Source: Galbula dea
Lineage: Eukaryota > Chordata > Aves > Piciformes > Galbulidae
Assembly: GCA_013399015.1 (NCBI GenBank)
Contig: VWZX01010896.1
Coordinates: 322,809 to 386,808, forward strand
Direction of reading: 5' to 3'
Length of the DNA stretch: 64,000 nt
The notes under the pieces are model-generated. The model was not told where the DNA came from and searched no databases. It saw only the letters and a list, made by a program, of their open reading frames with translations. Position numbers and translations under genes: made by a program. Shown here one piece after another: positions 1 to 12,582 of this stretch (position 1 is its first letter; each line of letters starts with the position of its first letter).

Positions 1-1369
1 GGTCTCTTCCCACCCAACCCACTCTGTCCCCCTATGACTCTGTCAGGTGTGTACCTGAGCCCCAGGCTGATGCCCATTGCTGCCTTTTAGCATCCAAACA
101 AAGAGAAAAAAAATCAGTAGATAGGGAATGAATGAAACATTTAATTTTCAAGCCAGGGCTGGCTAAACACCACCAGTATCCCTTGGACAGGATGCCTCTG
201 GCCATTCAGAGTCTCCTCTGTACACAGGAGGTCAGGAGGCAGCTCCTGAACCGGGCAGGCAGCATCTCACTGCAACAGAGACCTGTTGGGGCAACCTCCT
301 CTGCTCACTCACTGCCCAGCTTCCATCTCTGCCACCTTCTCAAGTGCCACACAACCAACCAGCTACCACCAGGGGCACAAAGCCAGAGGTATCCAACAGC
401 AAGGACCATTTCCTTTGCTGTGCTGGTGAAGGAGCCATGATCACATTGGGTTTCTGATCTGGGCTCCCACCCATCTGCATTCACTGGAAATGCAAGTGCT
501 GAGAGTGTTTTAGAAGCACTGCCAGAAAGCAGAGCAAGGCAGGGCTGGGTACCCAGAGTGCTTGATGCTCCTAAAGCAATCAACCCAAAGCAGTGGGAGA
601 TGAAGGTGTTCTGCAGACCATTAGCATGCAAGGCACATGCAGGCATGCCAGCAAGAGCAGCTCTGTCTACCAGCATGGATTACCCATCCAAAAGCAACTG
701 CTTCACCAGAGGAGCCTTGGAGGCAGCTGAAGAGCTGGCAGAGCTGGCATGGAGCTCACCAATGGATGCTGGCCCTGCCTGAGGGTGATGGAAGAGCTCT
801 GCCCCCATCTGAATGCAGGGAATGGCTTAGAATTCAAGCTTAGAGGCTGGAGGCAGAGGTGTCCCCCCAGAGCTGCAGGGAGGGCAGGTGGTGGGATGCT
901 CAATGCACCCACAAGACCCCTGGGAAGCAGGGTAGGAGTGAACAGCTTTGTCCCAGTGTCCTGGATCTCCAAAGGCAATTCCTTCCTCAACTGAGAGCTC
1001 CTTTGCAGAAGGGAATGGAATATTTTCTATTGGCATCCTCACAGCTAAAATAAACTTAAGGGTGGAGAACTAGCTCCACCAGAGATGAGATCTCAGCCCC
1101 CAGAATAACTCCCTTCTTACCTCAGCATCTCCCTGCAGATGTTGGAAGCCTTCAGCCACAGCTACCAGGGAAATCAGGGAGCCAGCTCTGGAATTCAAAC
1201 ACATCCTCTCCCTCTGACCCCTCCTTTGACCTCCTGGCTGAGCAGTCACAGCATGCACTTAGTTCCAGGAAGGGGGACACTGGTGACTCCTTAGGACACT
1301 TTCACTTTCCTCCTTGAGATCCCCCAGCCCATCCCAAGGGCTGCACACAGAACAGGGTAACATCCTTAC
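1..1369. other. Intron 2 side of the tetraspanin gene
   Basis: No exon with tetraspanin character was found on the minus strand here. A GT donor-like site (gtaag) near 1120 follows a short open stretch that does not resemble TM3 of a tetraspanin. No repeat was recognised. Confidence 0.4.
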
Positions 1370-4300
1370 CATCTTCAGCAGAGTCCTGTTGTCCCTCAGG
1401 CTCCCCACCATGCCCACAAAGGAGACTCCAAACATGGTGAAGCCCAGCAGGAGGAGGAGGATGGCTGGAGCCAGGAAGATCCCTTCCAGGGTTTTGTGTT
1501 TCTGCCTCTCCACTTCAGCATAAATCCCAACACACAGGATCAGGAGGCCAAGGAGCTGCAAGGGAAGCATGAGATGGGATTCAGGTGGCAACAGGGTAAA
1601 AAGCAGCTCTGAAGGAGAGGTTGGGTGGGAGTTTTGGTCTGCTGGATGGTTGGAGGTTCTGCAGAGGGATCTGACCAGGCTGGATCCATGGGCCAAGGAC
1701 AGTGGAATGAGGTTCAACAAGGCCAAGGGCTGGGTCCTGACCTTGGGTCACAACAACCCCAGGAATGCTCCAGGTTTGGGGTAGAGAGGGTGCAAAGCTG
1801 CTGCTGGAAAAGGACCTGGGGGTGCTGGATGAAAAGTGCCATGAAGAAAAGCCCCAGCTAAGTCATGACAACCTCCCATCCCCCTCCCCCTCTTCATTGA
1901 AAGAGCTCTGATAGCAAAGGAGAGCCTAAGGATGCCAGGACACAGCAAGGCTCTGAGAAGGGCTGGTTCCATCCCTTCAGCTCCTTCTGCATGAGAGCCA
2001 ACCATTCCATCCCCAGTGCCTGCTGCTGTCAGGAGCTGCTGCTGTCAGCCCCGAGGCACAGCCAGAGGCAAGAGGCTTCCCAGCAGCAGCAGCAGGGAGC
2101 TCCCACCTGGAAAGGTCAGTGAGGAACATCTGGAGCCCTTTCCACAGGGCTTTGTGCAGCCCTCCCCACTCCACAGCAACAGCAGGAGGCTCCTGGGGGA
2201 AAGCCCTCAGCTGCAGACACCTGTGCTCAAAACCCTGCACCACCTCCAGACAGGAGCAAAATAAACCCCTAAAACCCTTTGTTTTCTCTCCTTCCCCTTC
2301 TCCACCACTTCCACCTTCCCAAGAGGCTTCATCCCTCCTAATGAGCTGGCTCCAACTCCTCCTGTTCATTCACACATCAACATGTCAATCCTTCATGTTC
2401 ATGCACTGTTCTTTGGTTTTTGGGGGGAGTTGATTCTGTTTCTTCTCCTCTCCTCTGCCTGGGCACTATTTCTGGTGCTAGCTTCTGTCTATCAATCACT
2501 GTCTGCTTCCAGGCTCCATCTGGAAAGGAACTGAGATCTCTCAGGGAAATTTAGACTCAGGATCTTTTACACTTCAGTTAGTTGACACTAAAGAGGCAGC
2601 CCTGGTATCAGTGCTGACAACAGCCTTTTAATCACAGTTTCATCCTGCTCCTCTATTTTCAGCACCAGGTTGGTGCCCTGGGATTAGGTTTGATTTAGTG
2701 TTTATCTCCTAGATGGTGTCCCAGGAAATACATTTGGCTTTGGAGGCAGGGGGCAGACATTAATGCACACCACACATCCCCTGCTAGTCCCCATCCCTCC
2801 TCCCCTGTGCCAATCAGAGCCACTTTCCCCCTTTTAATTAATCTGTCTGTGATGAGAGAGAGGGAAGAGAGCATGGGAAGTGCACGGAGCAAACCCAGGA
2901 GGGGTTCAAGGGCTTGGATGCTTGAGGGGCTGAGGAAAGAGCACACATGGGATAGACCTCACAGCAAGTGAGATGAGAGCAAACAGCCTCAAGTTGTGCC
3001 AGGGGAGGTTTAGGTTGGCCATAAGGAACAATTTCTTCCCCAAAAGGGTTGTTAGGGCCTGGCCCAGGCTGCCCAGGGCAGTGGTGGAGTCCCCAGCCAT
3101 GGAGGGGTCCAAAAGCCCTGGAGATGTGGTGCTGAGGGCTATGGGGCAGTGCTGCCCTGGCAGTGCTAGGTTAATGCTTGGTCTCCAGGATCTTAGAGGT
3201 CTTTTCCAACCTAAATGATTCTATGTTTCCATGATTCTTTTAGGATTCTCTGCTCTTTGCTCCACAGTTGTTTTCAAGCCACTCTCCAGCTCATCTCACT
3301 CTCCTCTACTGATTCTCCCACCTATCAGTAAGTGCTTCCCTTACTGGAAAGGATCTAGCAGCACTAAATCCAGTTTTCTGCAGGCTGAGACAACCCTACA
3401 AGAGAAAACCATGATGTATCTCACCCCAAACCTCCTCAGCCCTTCACAGGGAACCAACCCAAGCCTTACTCCACTGAATTTTGACTCCAGGGGAGGAGAG
3501 GTTGAGTTTTCAAAGCCTGCATGCAACCCGAGGCAGAAGTTCCTACACAACCAGTTTTTGAGTGCACTTGGCCAGAGGGGAAGGCAGAGGCACATCTGGT
3601 TAATGAGGCTTTGAAGGGCTCATTAGCACCGTTGAATTAACCCAGCAGACATTTGCAAATGAGGCCAGAAGTAGGTCAGGCAGCTGAAGAGCTCCAGTGG
3701 GTTCAACAGAGCAAGGTCTTCTCCTGAGGACCAACCCAGGGTTGAAGGCAAGCTCACAGTGTCTCTTCTCTTTTGGCAGCTCTTTTCCAGCTCCTGGGAA
3801 ATGATTGAGTCTCTTTTTGCTGGTGGACTCACCAGGCTGCCCAAGCCCCCAAAAATTATCCTAGCCATTAATAAGCATCTGGCATCACAGTTGGTGCTGG
3901 TTCACCCCACCCTTAATCTACCTTTGTTGCCCCAGCCTGGGTTTAGACTAATTAGGAGGAGACCAACCCTGCAGCTCCTCCCCATCCTTCCAGCTGCTTG
4001 AAGGCATCTGCAGAAACCTCAAACCCAGCAAAACTCAGCTCTTGAGGGAAACCAAACCCCATGGTGACAGATTTTTGTCCCCACTGATTAACTTTACAAG
4101 CAAAACTACTGCACAAATCCTCACCCAGGAACTCAAACCACAGCCACAAACGGGTCAGGAAATCCAGATTTGGGGGTTTTGTTTGTTTGTTTCTGCAGTG
4201 GGAGCCCCACAAATGTCCTGGATGCTCCAGGGGAGGATGCTCAAGGCTCCTTTCCCCTCAGGAACTTTCCTACCCAGCAGCCCCCGAGGAAATCAGTGAG

Positions 4301-5435
4301 ATATTGCACCAAAACCTTCTTTTTTTTGTCTTATTTCCATCCATGCCTGAGGTTGGCACCACTCAGTGCAGTTCCACCATGGGCTCTGCAGTCCCTGGCC
4401 AAGGAGGGTGGACACTGCCCTCTCCAAGGAGCTCAGCCATTAAAAGACATACAGAAACCAAAACCATTTCCAAAGTGTGTGCCTAGGAGCTCATTTCCTG
4501 CTCCTGTCTCTCCAGGGAACTCTCCTGGCCCTTTCTGAGATGACATCCACCCACCCCCAGGTGGACACACACCTGCCACCAGCACCACCCACACCCAGCA
4601 CGGGGCAGAGAGGAAACCCCTGTCCATACAGACTGGGTTATGGAAGATCACCCCCAGGAAGGAGCTAACTTCACCTCTCCTGTGAGCTCACAGGGAATCC
4701 AAGGCAATTTCTTGCTTCCCCCAACGCATCCTGGTACCTCCCGGGTGCTGGGGAAGCCTCACCCCGACTGGAGGACAGTGATTCAAACTTGCTTCAAAAT
4801 AAGGTTTGGTTTTAACTCTTTTTAGCTCAGCCTGGCGAAAATCCTCACTGCTGGATGGCTGCTTTCATCTCTTGTCCCTGCTGAGTGATGTGAAGGTGGA
4901 GATGGGCGGGGGAGGGGGTGTCAGTCGCTACCTAACAGGCGCTTCGCTGGTGGAAACGTTCCGTCAACCAGAGAGAAGTTTTGGAAGGGACCTTAAAGAT
5001 CATCCAGCTCCAACCCCCCTGCCATGGGGGTGGAATCTCCATGTTTATGCTCCAAACACCTCGAAACTCGACTGGTTGCCCCCCAGGGGATTTGCAGGAG
5101 AGGCTTTGGGTCAGGTCCTCTTGAACCCCCCAGACTCCAGGGTTTCACCCGAGCTTGCCCATTTGGGACCTAATCTGGCATCCATCACCGGGGGTTTTGT
5201 GGCACCAAGTTTCCACCGCACGGATTGAATGCCTCGAGCAGGGGAAGTTTGGGCACTGAGAAGTCAAATCCTGCCCAGGAAGGTGGTGTGATGGGGGGTG
5301 GAAGGACGGAAACAGCAGGGGAGACCGAAAAGGAACCGGAGCACCTACCGAGAAGAGGGTGGCGTAGGTGGAGAGAGCAAACTTGATGCTGTAGTAGTAG
5401 AGGTGAGAACTCCGGCACTCGGAGGGCTGAGCCAT
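1370..5435 (-). CDS. TSPAN15-like tetraspanin, first two coding exons (partial)
   Basis: Exon 1 is 5349-5435 (29 codons, ATG at 5435 in a good Kozak context, A at -3 and G at +4). Exon 2 is 1370-1555 (62 codons). Both ends are phase 0 with GT-AG signals. The 91 residues visible hold a short cytoplasmic N-terminus, TM1 (about 12-42), a small extracellular loop containing GIYAEVERQKHKTLEG, and TM2 (about 57-79) ending SLRDN. The GIYAEVERQK-KTLE and FLAPAI stretches match TSPAN15 of the TspanC8 group, which escort ADAM10; the N-terminus differs from mammalian TSPAN15. Exon 3, the large extracellular loop and the CCG motif are not in the window, so the gene continues past position 1. An in-frame upstream ATG at 5546 would add 37 residues but does not look tetraspanin-like. 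The neighbour is TACR1, not TACR2, so this is more likely a paralogue of TSPAN15 than TSPAN15 itself (inference). Confidence 0.85.
1630..1858 (+). repeat. CR1 LINE fragment (sense)
   Basis: The stretch resembles the internal 3' region of CR1 (ATGAGGTTCAACAAGGCCAA, then hallmark GGTCACAACAACCCCA and AAAGGACCTGGGGGTGCTG). It lies in tetraspanin intron 1, opposite to the gene. Confidence 0.75.
2957..3240 (+). repeat. CR1 LINE 3' end (sense)
   Basis: This is the CR1 3' end: aggtttaggttggccataag, GCCCAGGCTGCCCAGGGCAG, then GATCTTAGAGGTCTTTTCC and the ATGATTCT-type terminal repeats. It lies in intron 1 of the tetraspanin gene. Confidence 0.9.
4970..5045 (-). repeat. Old CR1-type fragment (antisense)
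   Basis: A short match to the terminal CR1 signature (TTTTGGAAGGGACCTTAAAG, ATCATCCAGCTCCAACCCCC), which then loses similarity. It appears older and more decayed than the other copies. Confidence 0.5.
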
Positions 5436-6447
5436 CCTTGCAGCTCTGCTGAGAGAGAACTTTGCTGCCTGGACCTTCCCTGCTCCAGAGCCAGCTCCTG
5501 CCCTCCCAATGCGGAGCCAAAGCAGCGTCCACATGCACCCACACACAGAGACAGGAGAGCTTTGAACTTGAGCTGCTGGCTCCGACTTCCGCCTGCTAGG
5601 AGCAGAGAGCGACCAGAGGGAAGGCAGCAGGCGCAGGAGCAGCCACGTTTAACCCTTTACTGAGGCTGGAGCTCGCTTTGGCTCCGGGAGGAACAGCAAA
5701 GTCCCTGCATCGGGTGGGATTGTTCCGTTCCAAACATCTAGCAAAGTTGGAACAGCAAATGTCCTGCCACCGGTGCCTCCTGCCCTTGCCCCCGTGCTGG
5801 AAGAGGCTCTTGCAACCCTAGAGCCACCCCAGGAGCTGCAAAGGGTGAAGTGGGAGCCCCCAAAAATGTAGCAAGAAGAGGGACAAGATCATGGAACCGC
5901 TTTGAGTGGGATGCAGGGAGGGAAACAGCAATCAGCTCCATGCTCTCAGGAAAGGAGAGATTTGCTGGAGCCAGTTTTCACTGTCACTGGCAACTGCTGG
6001 GGCAGGGACCCAGTGGTTCCACATGTGAAATGGGGAATTAAAAATTCCTGAATTTGGTTGAAAGCACATTTGGAAAAGCAGAGGGAAGTTCTACCCCCAG
6101 CTCCCACCCTCCCATGCACCAGTGTTGACCCCAACAAGCTCAAGCTCCTTCACTTGATATCCAGAGACCTTTAAATTTTGCTTGTTTTCCAAGCAAATCA
6201 AATTCAATACCATGCTCTCCTTGCTGTGAAAGAGCTGATAAGGGATCAGTGCTCTTCCAGTAGCACAAATGAGCACAGCTGCTTTGCTGCTTCCACCCAC
6301 AGAGACACACTCAGAGGTGAGCAGACCAGAGCTGACCATCAATCATCCATTTATTTATGCTAAGGTTACCAGAGTGGGTAAATAATGCCCAAGCTTTGCT
6401 GGACACCAGGGGACAGGCAGGAGGAGCCTTTGAAAAGCTTAATATCA

Positions 6448-6962
6448 GAATCAGAGAGTAGAATTACAGAATCATTAAGGCTGGAAAAGATTTCCAAGGT
6501 TCTTGAGTCCAGCTGTTAACCTGACACTGCCAGGTCACCACTAACCCGTGGCCCTCAGCTCCACACCTCCAGCTTGTGGAGCAATTCCAGGGCTGGTGAC
6601 TCCACCACTGCTCTGGGCAGCCTGGGCCAATGCTTAACACCTGTTTCAGGGAAGAAATTGTTCCTTATGTCCAACCTAAACCTCCCCTGGCACAACTTGA
6701 GGCTGTTTCTTCTCATCTCATCTCATCACTTGTTCCTTGGCAGAAGAGCCCAAGCCCCCCTGGCTCCAGCCTCCTCTCAGGGAGCTGCAGAGAGTGAGAA
6801 GGTCTCCCCTGAGCCTCCTCTTCTCCAGCCTAACCAAGCCCAGTTCCCTCAGCTGCTCCTCACAACCCCTGTGCTCTAGACCCTTCCCCACCTTCCTTGC
6901 CCTTCTCAATGTCCTTCTTGGAGTGAGGAGCCCAAACCTGAGCCCAGGATTCCAGGTGCAAA
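6448..6962 (-). repeat. CR1 LINE 3' end (antisense)
   Basis: It begins with the reversed CR1 terminus (AGAATTACAGAATCATTAAGG CTGGAAAAGA) and runs through the GGGCAGCCTGGGCCAATG and CTCCAGCCTCCTCTCAGGG blocks to CCAGGATTCCAGG. Confidence 0.9.
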
Positions 6963-7432
6963 CACTCAAAGTGGAATAAATTCTCCAATAGAGATTTAAA
7001 AAGGACCTGAACCTTTGCTCTCTGAGGTGATTTCAGTGCCTGCCCCTGGAAGGAGCAGGAAGGGTGATGGAAACAGGGGGGTTGGTTATTCCCAAGTACT
7101 TTTTCCCCCCTCTGGCAATGCTGCTGGAGCTGAGGGGCAGTTGTAGAGTGTGGGGAAGGAGCAAACCCTTATTTAAGATTATTTAATCATTAACACAACA
7201 TCATTTCTGGCAGCCTCAGCTCCAGGCAATCATTAACTGCAGGAAGAAATGACTCAGCTGGTTCTTTAACACTCAGGACCAACAGGGACCATTCGAACAC
7301 CATTGGACATCAACCAGCAGCCAAAATCTGGGGGGGGGGGGGTTGGAGCTATGTGAGGAGGTGACTCTGCTACAGGGGGGAGGAGATTCTCTACCAGCAG
7401 AGCCCTGTCCCCTAAGGAATAATTTCTTCATT

Positions 7433-7592
7433 GGTGACTAAACCATGTCATGAAGTGCCTCATCTAGATGCTTTTTGAACCCCTCCAGGGATGGTGACTC
7501 CACCACTGCCCTGGGCAGCCTGGGCCAATGCCTAACAACTCTTTCTGGGAAGAAATTGCTCCTCATGTCCAGCCTGAACCTCCCAATTTTTC
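7433..7592 (-). repeat. CR1 LINE fragment (antisense)
   Basis: A truncated copy with ACCCCTCCAGGGATGGTGAC, GGGCAGCCTGGGCCAATGCC and the GGGAAGAAATTGCTCCTCAT block. The terminal repeats are eroded. Confidence 0.85.
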
Positions 7593-8674
7593 ATTTGAGA
7601 AATCCCAAATGAAACAAGAGCAGGCTCTGGAGAGAAAAACACTACTCAGTGTCAGACAGCAGAGGTTTATCTGTGGGGAGATGCCACCAGAGGTACCAGG
7701 ACCTGGGTTAATTGCCATTAACAACCACCAGAACAAACCCTCCATCTCCTAAGACAAATGAGAGCTGCAAATCATCTACATCAGCACTAATCAAACCTTG
7801 CTGGACACAACCCAGTCCCCGAGCTCAGCTCTGCACTGCTCTGAGGTCCAGAGATGCTCAGCATGACAGAAACCACTTTTCCCAAAGGAAAAAGAAGGAT
7901 TGGCATCAACTGCAGCATCCCTGCCTAATCCCAAAGGGATGCAGGAGGAGCTGCTCCAGCAGCCCCTTCCCTTTCCAATGCTGTTTTGCCCTGGATGTGT
8001 TTTTTCCAGCACCAGTCTCAGCGTGAACTCGTGACACAAATGACCCAACTGCTGCAGGAACAGCAGCCACAGGGAGGAATCCAATTCAATCCAACAACAA
8101 CAACCACCTCCAAAGGGAACCTAAGGCATTTTTGGCCAAGAATACAGCAGCTCTGCTGGCCCAAACCCCCCTCAGCATGGCACCAAGGGATCTGACTATC
8201 AACAGCACCTCCTCCCCCTGCCTTTCCTCAGGAGTCAAAAAAAATCTCAGGGGAGAAGATAAAAGATGCCTGGGGCTGCCCATAAATCCAGCCCAACCCC
8301 CACCACTGCCACCTTCCTCCAGCTGCTTCCTGCTCCCCTTCCATCCCTTCCCATCCCAGCCACCTCTCCGTGCTCGGAAGCCATGGCAATAATTGAGGTC
8401 TTTTCTGTCTCCTGCCTCCAGGAGCCTGATCCATCCTGACAGGGGCTGGAGCTGCTCCGGATACATTGATCTAATCAAGCCCTTCCTCCAGCAGCCTCCC
8501 CAGGGGAGAGGAGACAAAGCCTTGGCTCTCCTGGGGCTGTCCTGGAGGTGCTGCCAGGTCCTTTTTGCCCTCAGCCTGTCCTGGCACAAGGAGTGTTCCC
8601 TTCACTGCATTTTGTGAGCATGTGGGGGAAAGACACAGGCAAGTTGTGAGGATTCTCAGAGCAGAAGGTTTAGT

Positions 8675-9165
8675 TTACTGAGTGGTTTAGGTTGGAAGAG
8701 GCCTTTCAGCTCATCAAGTCCAACTGTTAACCAGCACTGCCAGGTCACCACTGCCCCATGGCCTCAGCACCACATCTCCAGGGCTTTTAACCCCTCCAGG
8801 TATGGGGACTCCACCACTGTCCTGGGCAGCCTGGGCCAATGCCTAACAACTCTTTCTGGGAAGAAATTGCTCCTCATGTCCAACCTGAACCTCCCCTGGC
8901 ACAACTTGAGCCTGGTTCCTCTTGTGGTATCACCTGGCAGAGGAGCCCAAGCCCCACCTGGCTCCAGCCTCCTCTCAGGGAGCTGCAGAGAGTGAGAAGG
9001 TCTCCCCTGAGCCTCCTCTTCTCCAGGCTAACCAAGCCCAGTTCCCTCAGCTGCTCCTCACAACCCTTGTGCTCTAGACCCTTCCCCACCTTCCTTGCCC
9101 TTCTCTGGCCACACTCCAGCACCTCCATGTCCTTCTGGGAGTGAGGAGCCCAAACCAGAATCACA
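8675..9165 (-). repeat. CR1 LINE 3' end (antisense)
   Basis: The copy runs from GGTTTAGGTTGGAAGAGGCC through the standard blocks to TTCTGGGAGTGAGGAGCCCA. Confidence 0.9.
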
Positions 9166-9829
9166 GAGTTCTAGATTCCTAGAAGGAAAACATGGACAGG
9201 GAGGATGTGTTATGGAGCCAGAGGTGTGCACAGAGCCCAGATGCCAAAATCCCTCCCAAGCCACCAGGGAATTTCCCTTGCAGCAAGGCCAGGAGATGCC
9301 ACATCCTCCCCCCAGCTCCAGCGGGGTGCCCTTTCCCTTCCACCATCCCAGCAAGGAGCCAAGGTGAGGAACCTAAGGAGCCTTTAATCCCTCAGCAACA
9401 AAGAAAGGCACAGGCTTGCCAGAGCTGAACAACCCCCAAGAGGAGGAGAGGAGAAAGGCAAAGCCCAGCAAGATGTATTTGGGTTTCAATTGCTCAGAGC
9501 AATCATCCAATTTCAGCGACTTCATTTCATTTACGCTCGAGCCTCCGGAGTGAGGCTCTTTGCCTTCCTGATAATCTCCACTCTTCATTTGGAGAGCTTT
9601 TGGCAGATGTTGCCAGGTCCAAATGAAGCCCTCATTTAATAAAGGGAGAAGGCCAACACTTGGAAGCAGGCAGAGCTCGTGCCCTAACGAGGAGTGATAG
9701 CGAGCAGCAGAGTGGCAGAGGCAGCCGGAGGAGTTCGCTGCCTGCCTGCAAGTCAAGTGCTGAAGGAGCTGAAGGCAAAGCAGAGAGGATTCTCCTCCTG
9801 TCAAGGCTGGAGGTGAGAGTTTGCAAGAT

Positions 9830-10400
9830 GAAATCACAGGATCATCCAAGTGTTAAGGTTGGAAAAGCCCTCTGAGGTCACCAGATCCAACCATGGACCT
9901 AACACTGCCAGCTCACCACTGCCCCATGGCCTCAGCACCACATCTCCAGGGCTTGGAAACCCCTCCAGGGATGGGGACTCCACCACTGCCCTGGGCAGCC
10001 TGGGCCAGGCCTTGACAACCCTTTTGGGGAAGAAATTGTTCCTCATGTCCAACCTAAACCTCTTCTGGTGCAACTTGAGGCTGTTTCCTCTCATCCCATC
10101 TTAGCCACAGCAGCACATTGCTGCCTCATGGGCACCTTGCTGTCCCCCAGCACTCCCAGGTCCTTCTCCCTAGAGCTGCTTCCCAGCAGCTCAGCCCCTA
10201 ACCTCTCCTGCTCCATGAGGTTATTCCTCCCCAGGTGCAGGACCCTGCCCTTGCCCTTGGTGACCTCCAGGAGGTTCCTCTCCCCAGCTCTCAGCCTGTG
10301 CAGCTCTCCCTGAATGGCAGCACAGCCTCCTCCCAGTTTGAGACCACCAGCAAACTTGCTGAGGATCCACTTGTCCCTCACTCACTTACTGCACCAGACC
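9830..10400 (-). repeat. CR1 LINE copy, longer internal part (antisense)
   Basis: It starts at the reversed 3' end (GTTAAGGTTGGAAAAGCCC) and continues past the usual block into CTCATGGGCACCTTGCTGTC and GTTATTCCTCCCCAGGTGCA. These match the block seen in reverse at 34,755-35,178, so the copy is either longer or a mosaic of two CR1 pieces. Confidence 0.85.
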
Positions 10401-11109
10401 CTTCTGCCTGCAGAGCATCACCTCAATACCCTCATGTCTTCCAAGAACTCATTTTGAGAAGAAAAAAAACAACCCAAAAATACAAATAGAAAGAAAAAAA
10501 AAATCCAGAATTGAATTCTCCAGTGGCAAAAGTTGAGTTATTTTCCTTCTGGAGGCACAGTTCTGCCCTGCAGTGGCTCTTCACCTTTCCACATCACCAG
10601 TTCAAGTGCTTAGTCCTCTCTCCCATCAGCCACTGTCAGGAATTATTCCTCTTTCCCTCTTTTATTGACTTGGAGCTGTGACATGAGAGTTTTCACCCCC
10701 AAAGCCACTGGCCACTTCTCATTTAATTTGGCCAACATGTCCCTGGCTCTGCTTACACAGCCTGAGCCAGATTTCAGGCTGGAGTTATTCATGGCCACCA
10801 GCACAAACTGCATTTTGGAAGAGGGGAGAAGGGAACAACCACAGCTAAAATAGATTAAGCATTTATTTTTCCTTTGGAAGGGGAACAGCTGGAGAGCAAG
10901 ATGGACTGGAGCTCCTGCTGAAGCACCTTGGGTCAGGTTTCTTTACAATTTATCCACTTAAAGCTTAGATGCACAGAAGAGTGTCCAAGCCACATGTACC
11001 TTCTGCTGTGAGTCCACTCCAAGTTCATAAAGCACAAGGTTACACCTCCAGGGCTGGTACCTTTGCTGTTAGAGGCTCCACACAACCCCAGCTAAAGCCC
11101 CAGCAGCTC

Positions 11110-11712
11110 TTCTAATGATGGCAAATGGTCTCCTGGGCTGCATTCAGAGGAGTGTGAGCAGCAGGGCAAGGGAGGGTCTCCTCCACCTCTCCTCTGCCCT
11201 AGTCAGGCCACAGATGGAGTCCTGGCTCCAGCTCTGGGCTCTCCAGGTGAAGACACACAAGGAACTACTGGAGAGAGCCCATGGGAGGCTAGGGAGATGC
11301 TGAGGGCACTGGAGCAGCTCTGGCAGGAGGAAAGGCTGAGAGCCCTGGGGCTGCTGAGCCTGCAGAAGAGCAGCCCCACAGGGGAGCTGCTCCATGCTGA
11401 GCAAGAGCTGAAGGCTGCGGGCAAGAGGCTGGGGCCAGACTCTGCTCAGTGGTGGCCAGGGCCAGGCCAAGGGGCACTGGGCACCAGCTGGGAGCCAGGA
11501 GGTTGCAGCTGAGCAGGAGGAGAACCTTGTTTGGTGTGAGTGTGCAGAGCCCTGGCCCAGGCTTTGCAGAGAGGCTGTGGAGTCTCCTCCTGGGGAGAGA
11601 TTGCCAAGGCAGCTGGAGGTGCTGGTGGTGAAGCTGCTGTGGGTGACCCTGCTGGGGCAGGGGGGTTGGCCTGGATGATCCCCAGAGGTCCCTTCCCACC
11701 TCAACCATGATG
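11110..11712 (+). repeat. CR1 LINE copy, second 3'-end type (sense)
   Basis: A roughly 600-bp sense copy ending with TGGATGATCCCCAGAGGTCC and CCTCAACCATGATGG. Its 3' end differs from the gattctatgattct type and recurs at 13.8, 20.8, 23.9, 37.1, 42.1, 46.9 and 48.5 kb. Confidence 0.88.
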
Positions 11713-12449
11713 GATTTGGTGATGTTTAGCTTAAATTTCAGGACATCATTCCTCCCACACACATCCCTAGATCTCCTGTAGCCTCCAAGCAGGATGCACA
11801 CAGCAAACCCCTATGTCCTAACAGCTCAGCATAGAAGCCATCACCACTTCATCTCCCAGAAGGTTGTTTCCCAGCAGCTTCAGTACCTCCACCATGAAAT
11901 AAGGGAGAGAAATCCCAACCAGGCAAATAAACTGGAGACAAAATCCACCTGGGTGATGGAGCTGCTGTGGAAGAAGGGATTTTTATTTCCAGTTATGTTG
12001 GGGGTGGAACAAAACCAGCCAACTACAGCACCCAAAAAAACCCAACCCCAACAAGTTAAAGCACATCATTAAATCCAGAGTCATGCTCTGCATACAGAGA
12101 GGCCATGGGAAAGGCCATGCCTCAGCCAGAAGCATCTCATGTTGCTTTTATTTGCTCAGCTCCCTCTGTTCAGCCCCTTGGGTCGGGAGGTTGGTGTTTG
12201 GTATGGAAATAGCTTTGAGTGAGGAAGCTTCTCTCCATCTCTCTGGAGTCCTCTGGCAAAAGCTGATCTGAATCTCACTTAACATCACATCCTTGCAAAG
12301 AGGATGAATTAACAGGTTCTGGGAATTGAAAATGGTTTAATTAGCTAGAGCTTGGTCTAGGGCCCAGCTCATTAATTCATTGACAGCAAAGGAGAGCTAG
12401 CAGAGGGTTGTGCTTGAGGAGATCATCTGTAACCCCAAATAGCAGCAAG

Positions 12450-12582
12450 TTAGCAGCTGAGGGAACTGGGCTTGGTTAGTCTGAAGAAGAGGAGGCTCAG
12501 GGGAGACCTTCTCACTCTCCCCAACTCCCTGAGAGGAGGCTGGAGCCAGCTGGGGCTGGGTCTCTTCTCCCAAGGAAGAAGC
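12450..12582 (+). repeat. CR1 LINE fragment (sense)
   Basis: A short internal piece with GCTGAGGGAACTGGGCTTGG and AGGCTCAGGGGAGACCTTCT, truncated at both ends. Confidence 0.8.

Noticed and set aside
6574..6879. Recurrent frame with LQPPLRELQRVRRSPLSLLF
   Set aside because: This is the antisense translation of the CR1 3' region, found more than ten times in the window. It is not a gene family.
11144..11801. Open frames of 170-186 codons, also at 23.9-24.4 kb and 48.6-49.2 kb
   Set aside because: All read through the same CR1 region, mostly on its non-coding strand, and recur wherever that CR1 type occurs.
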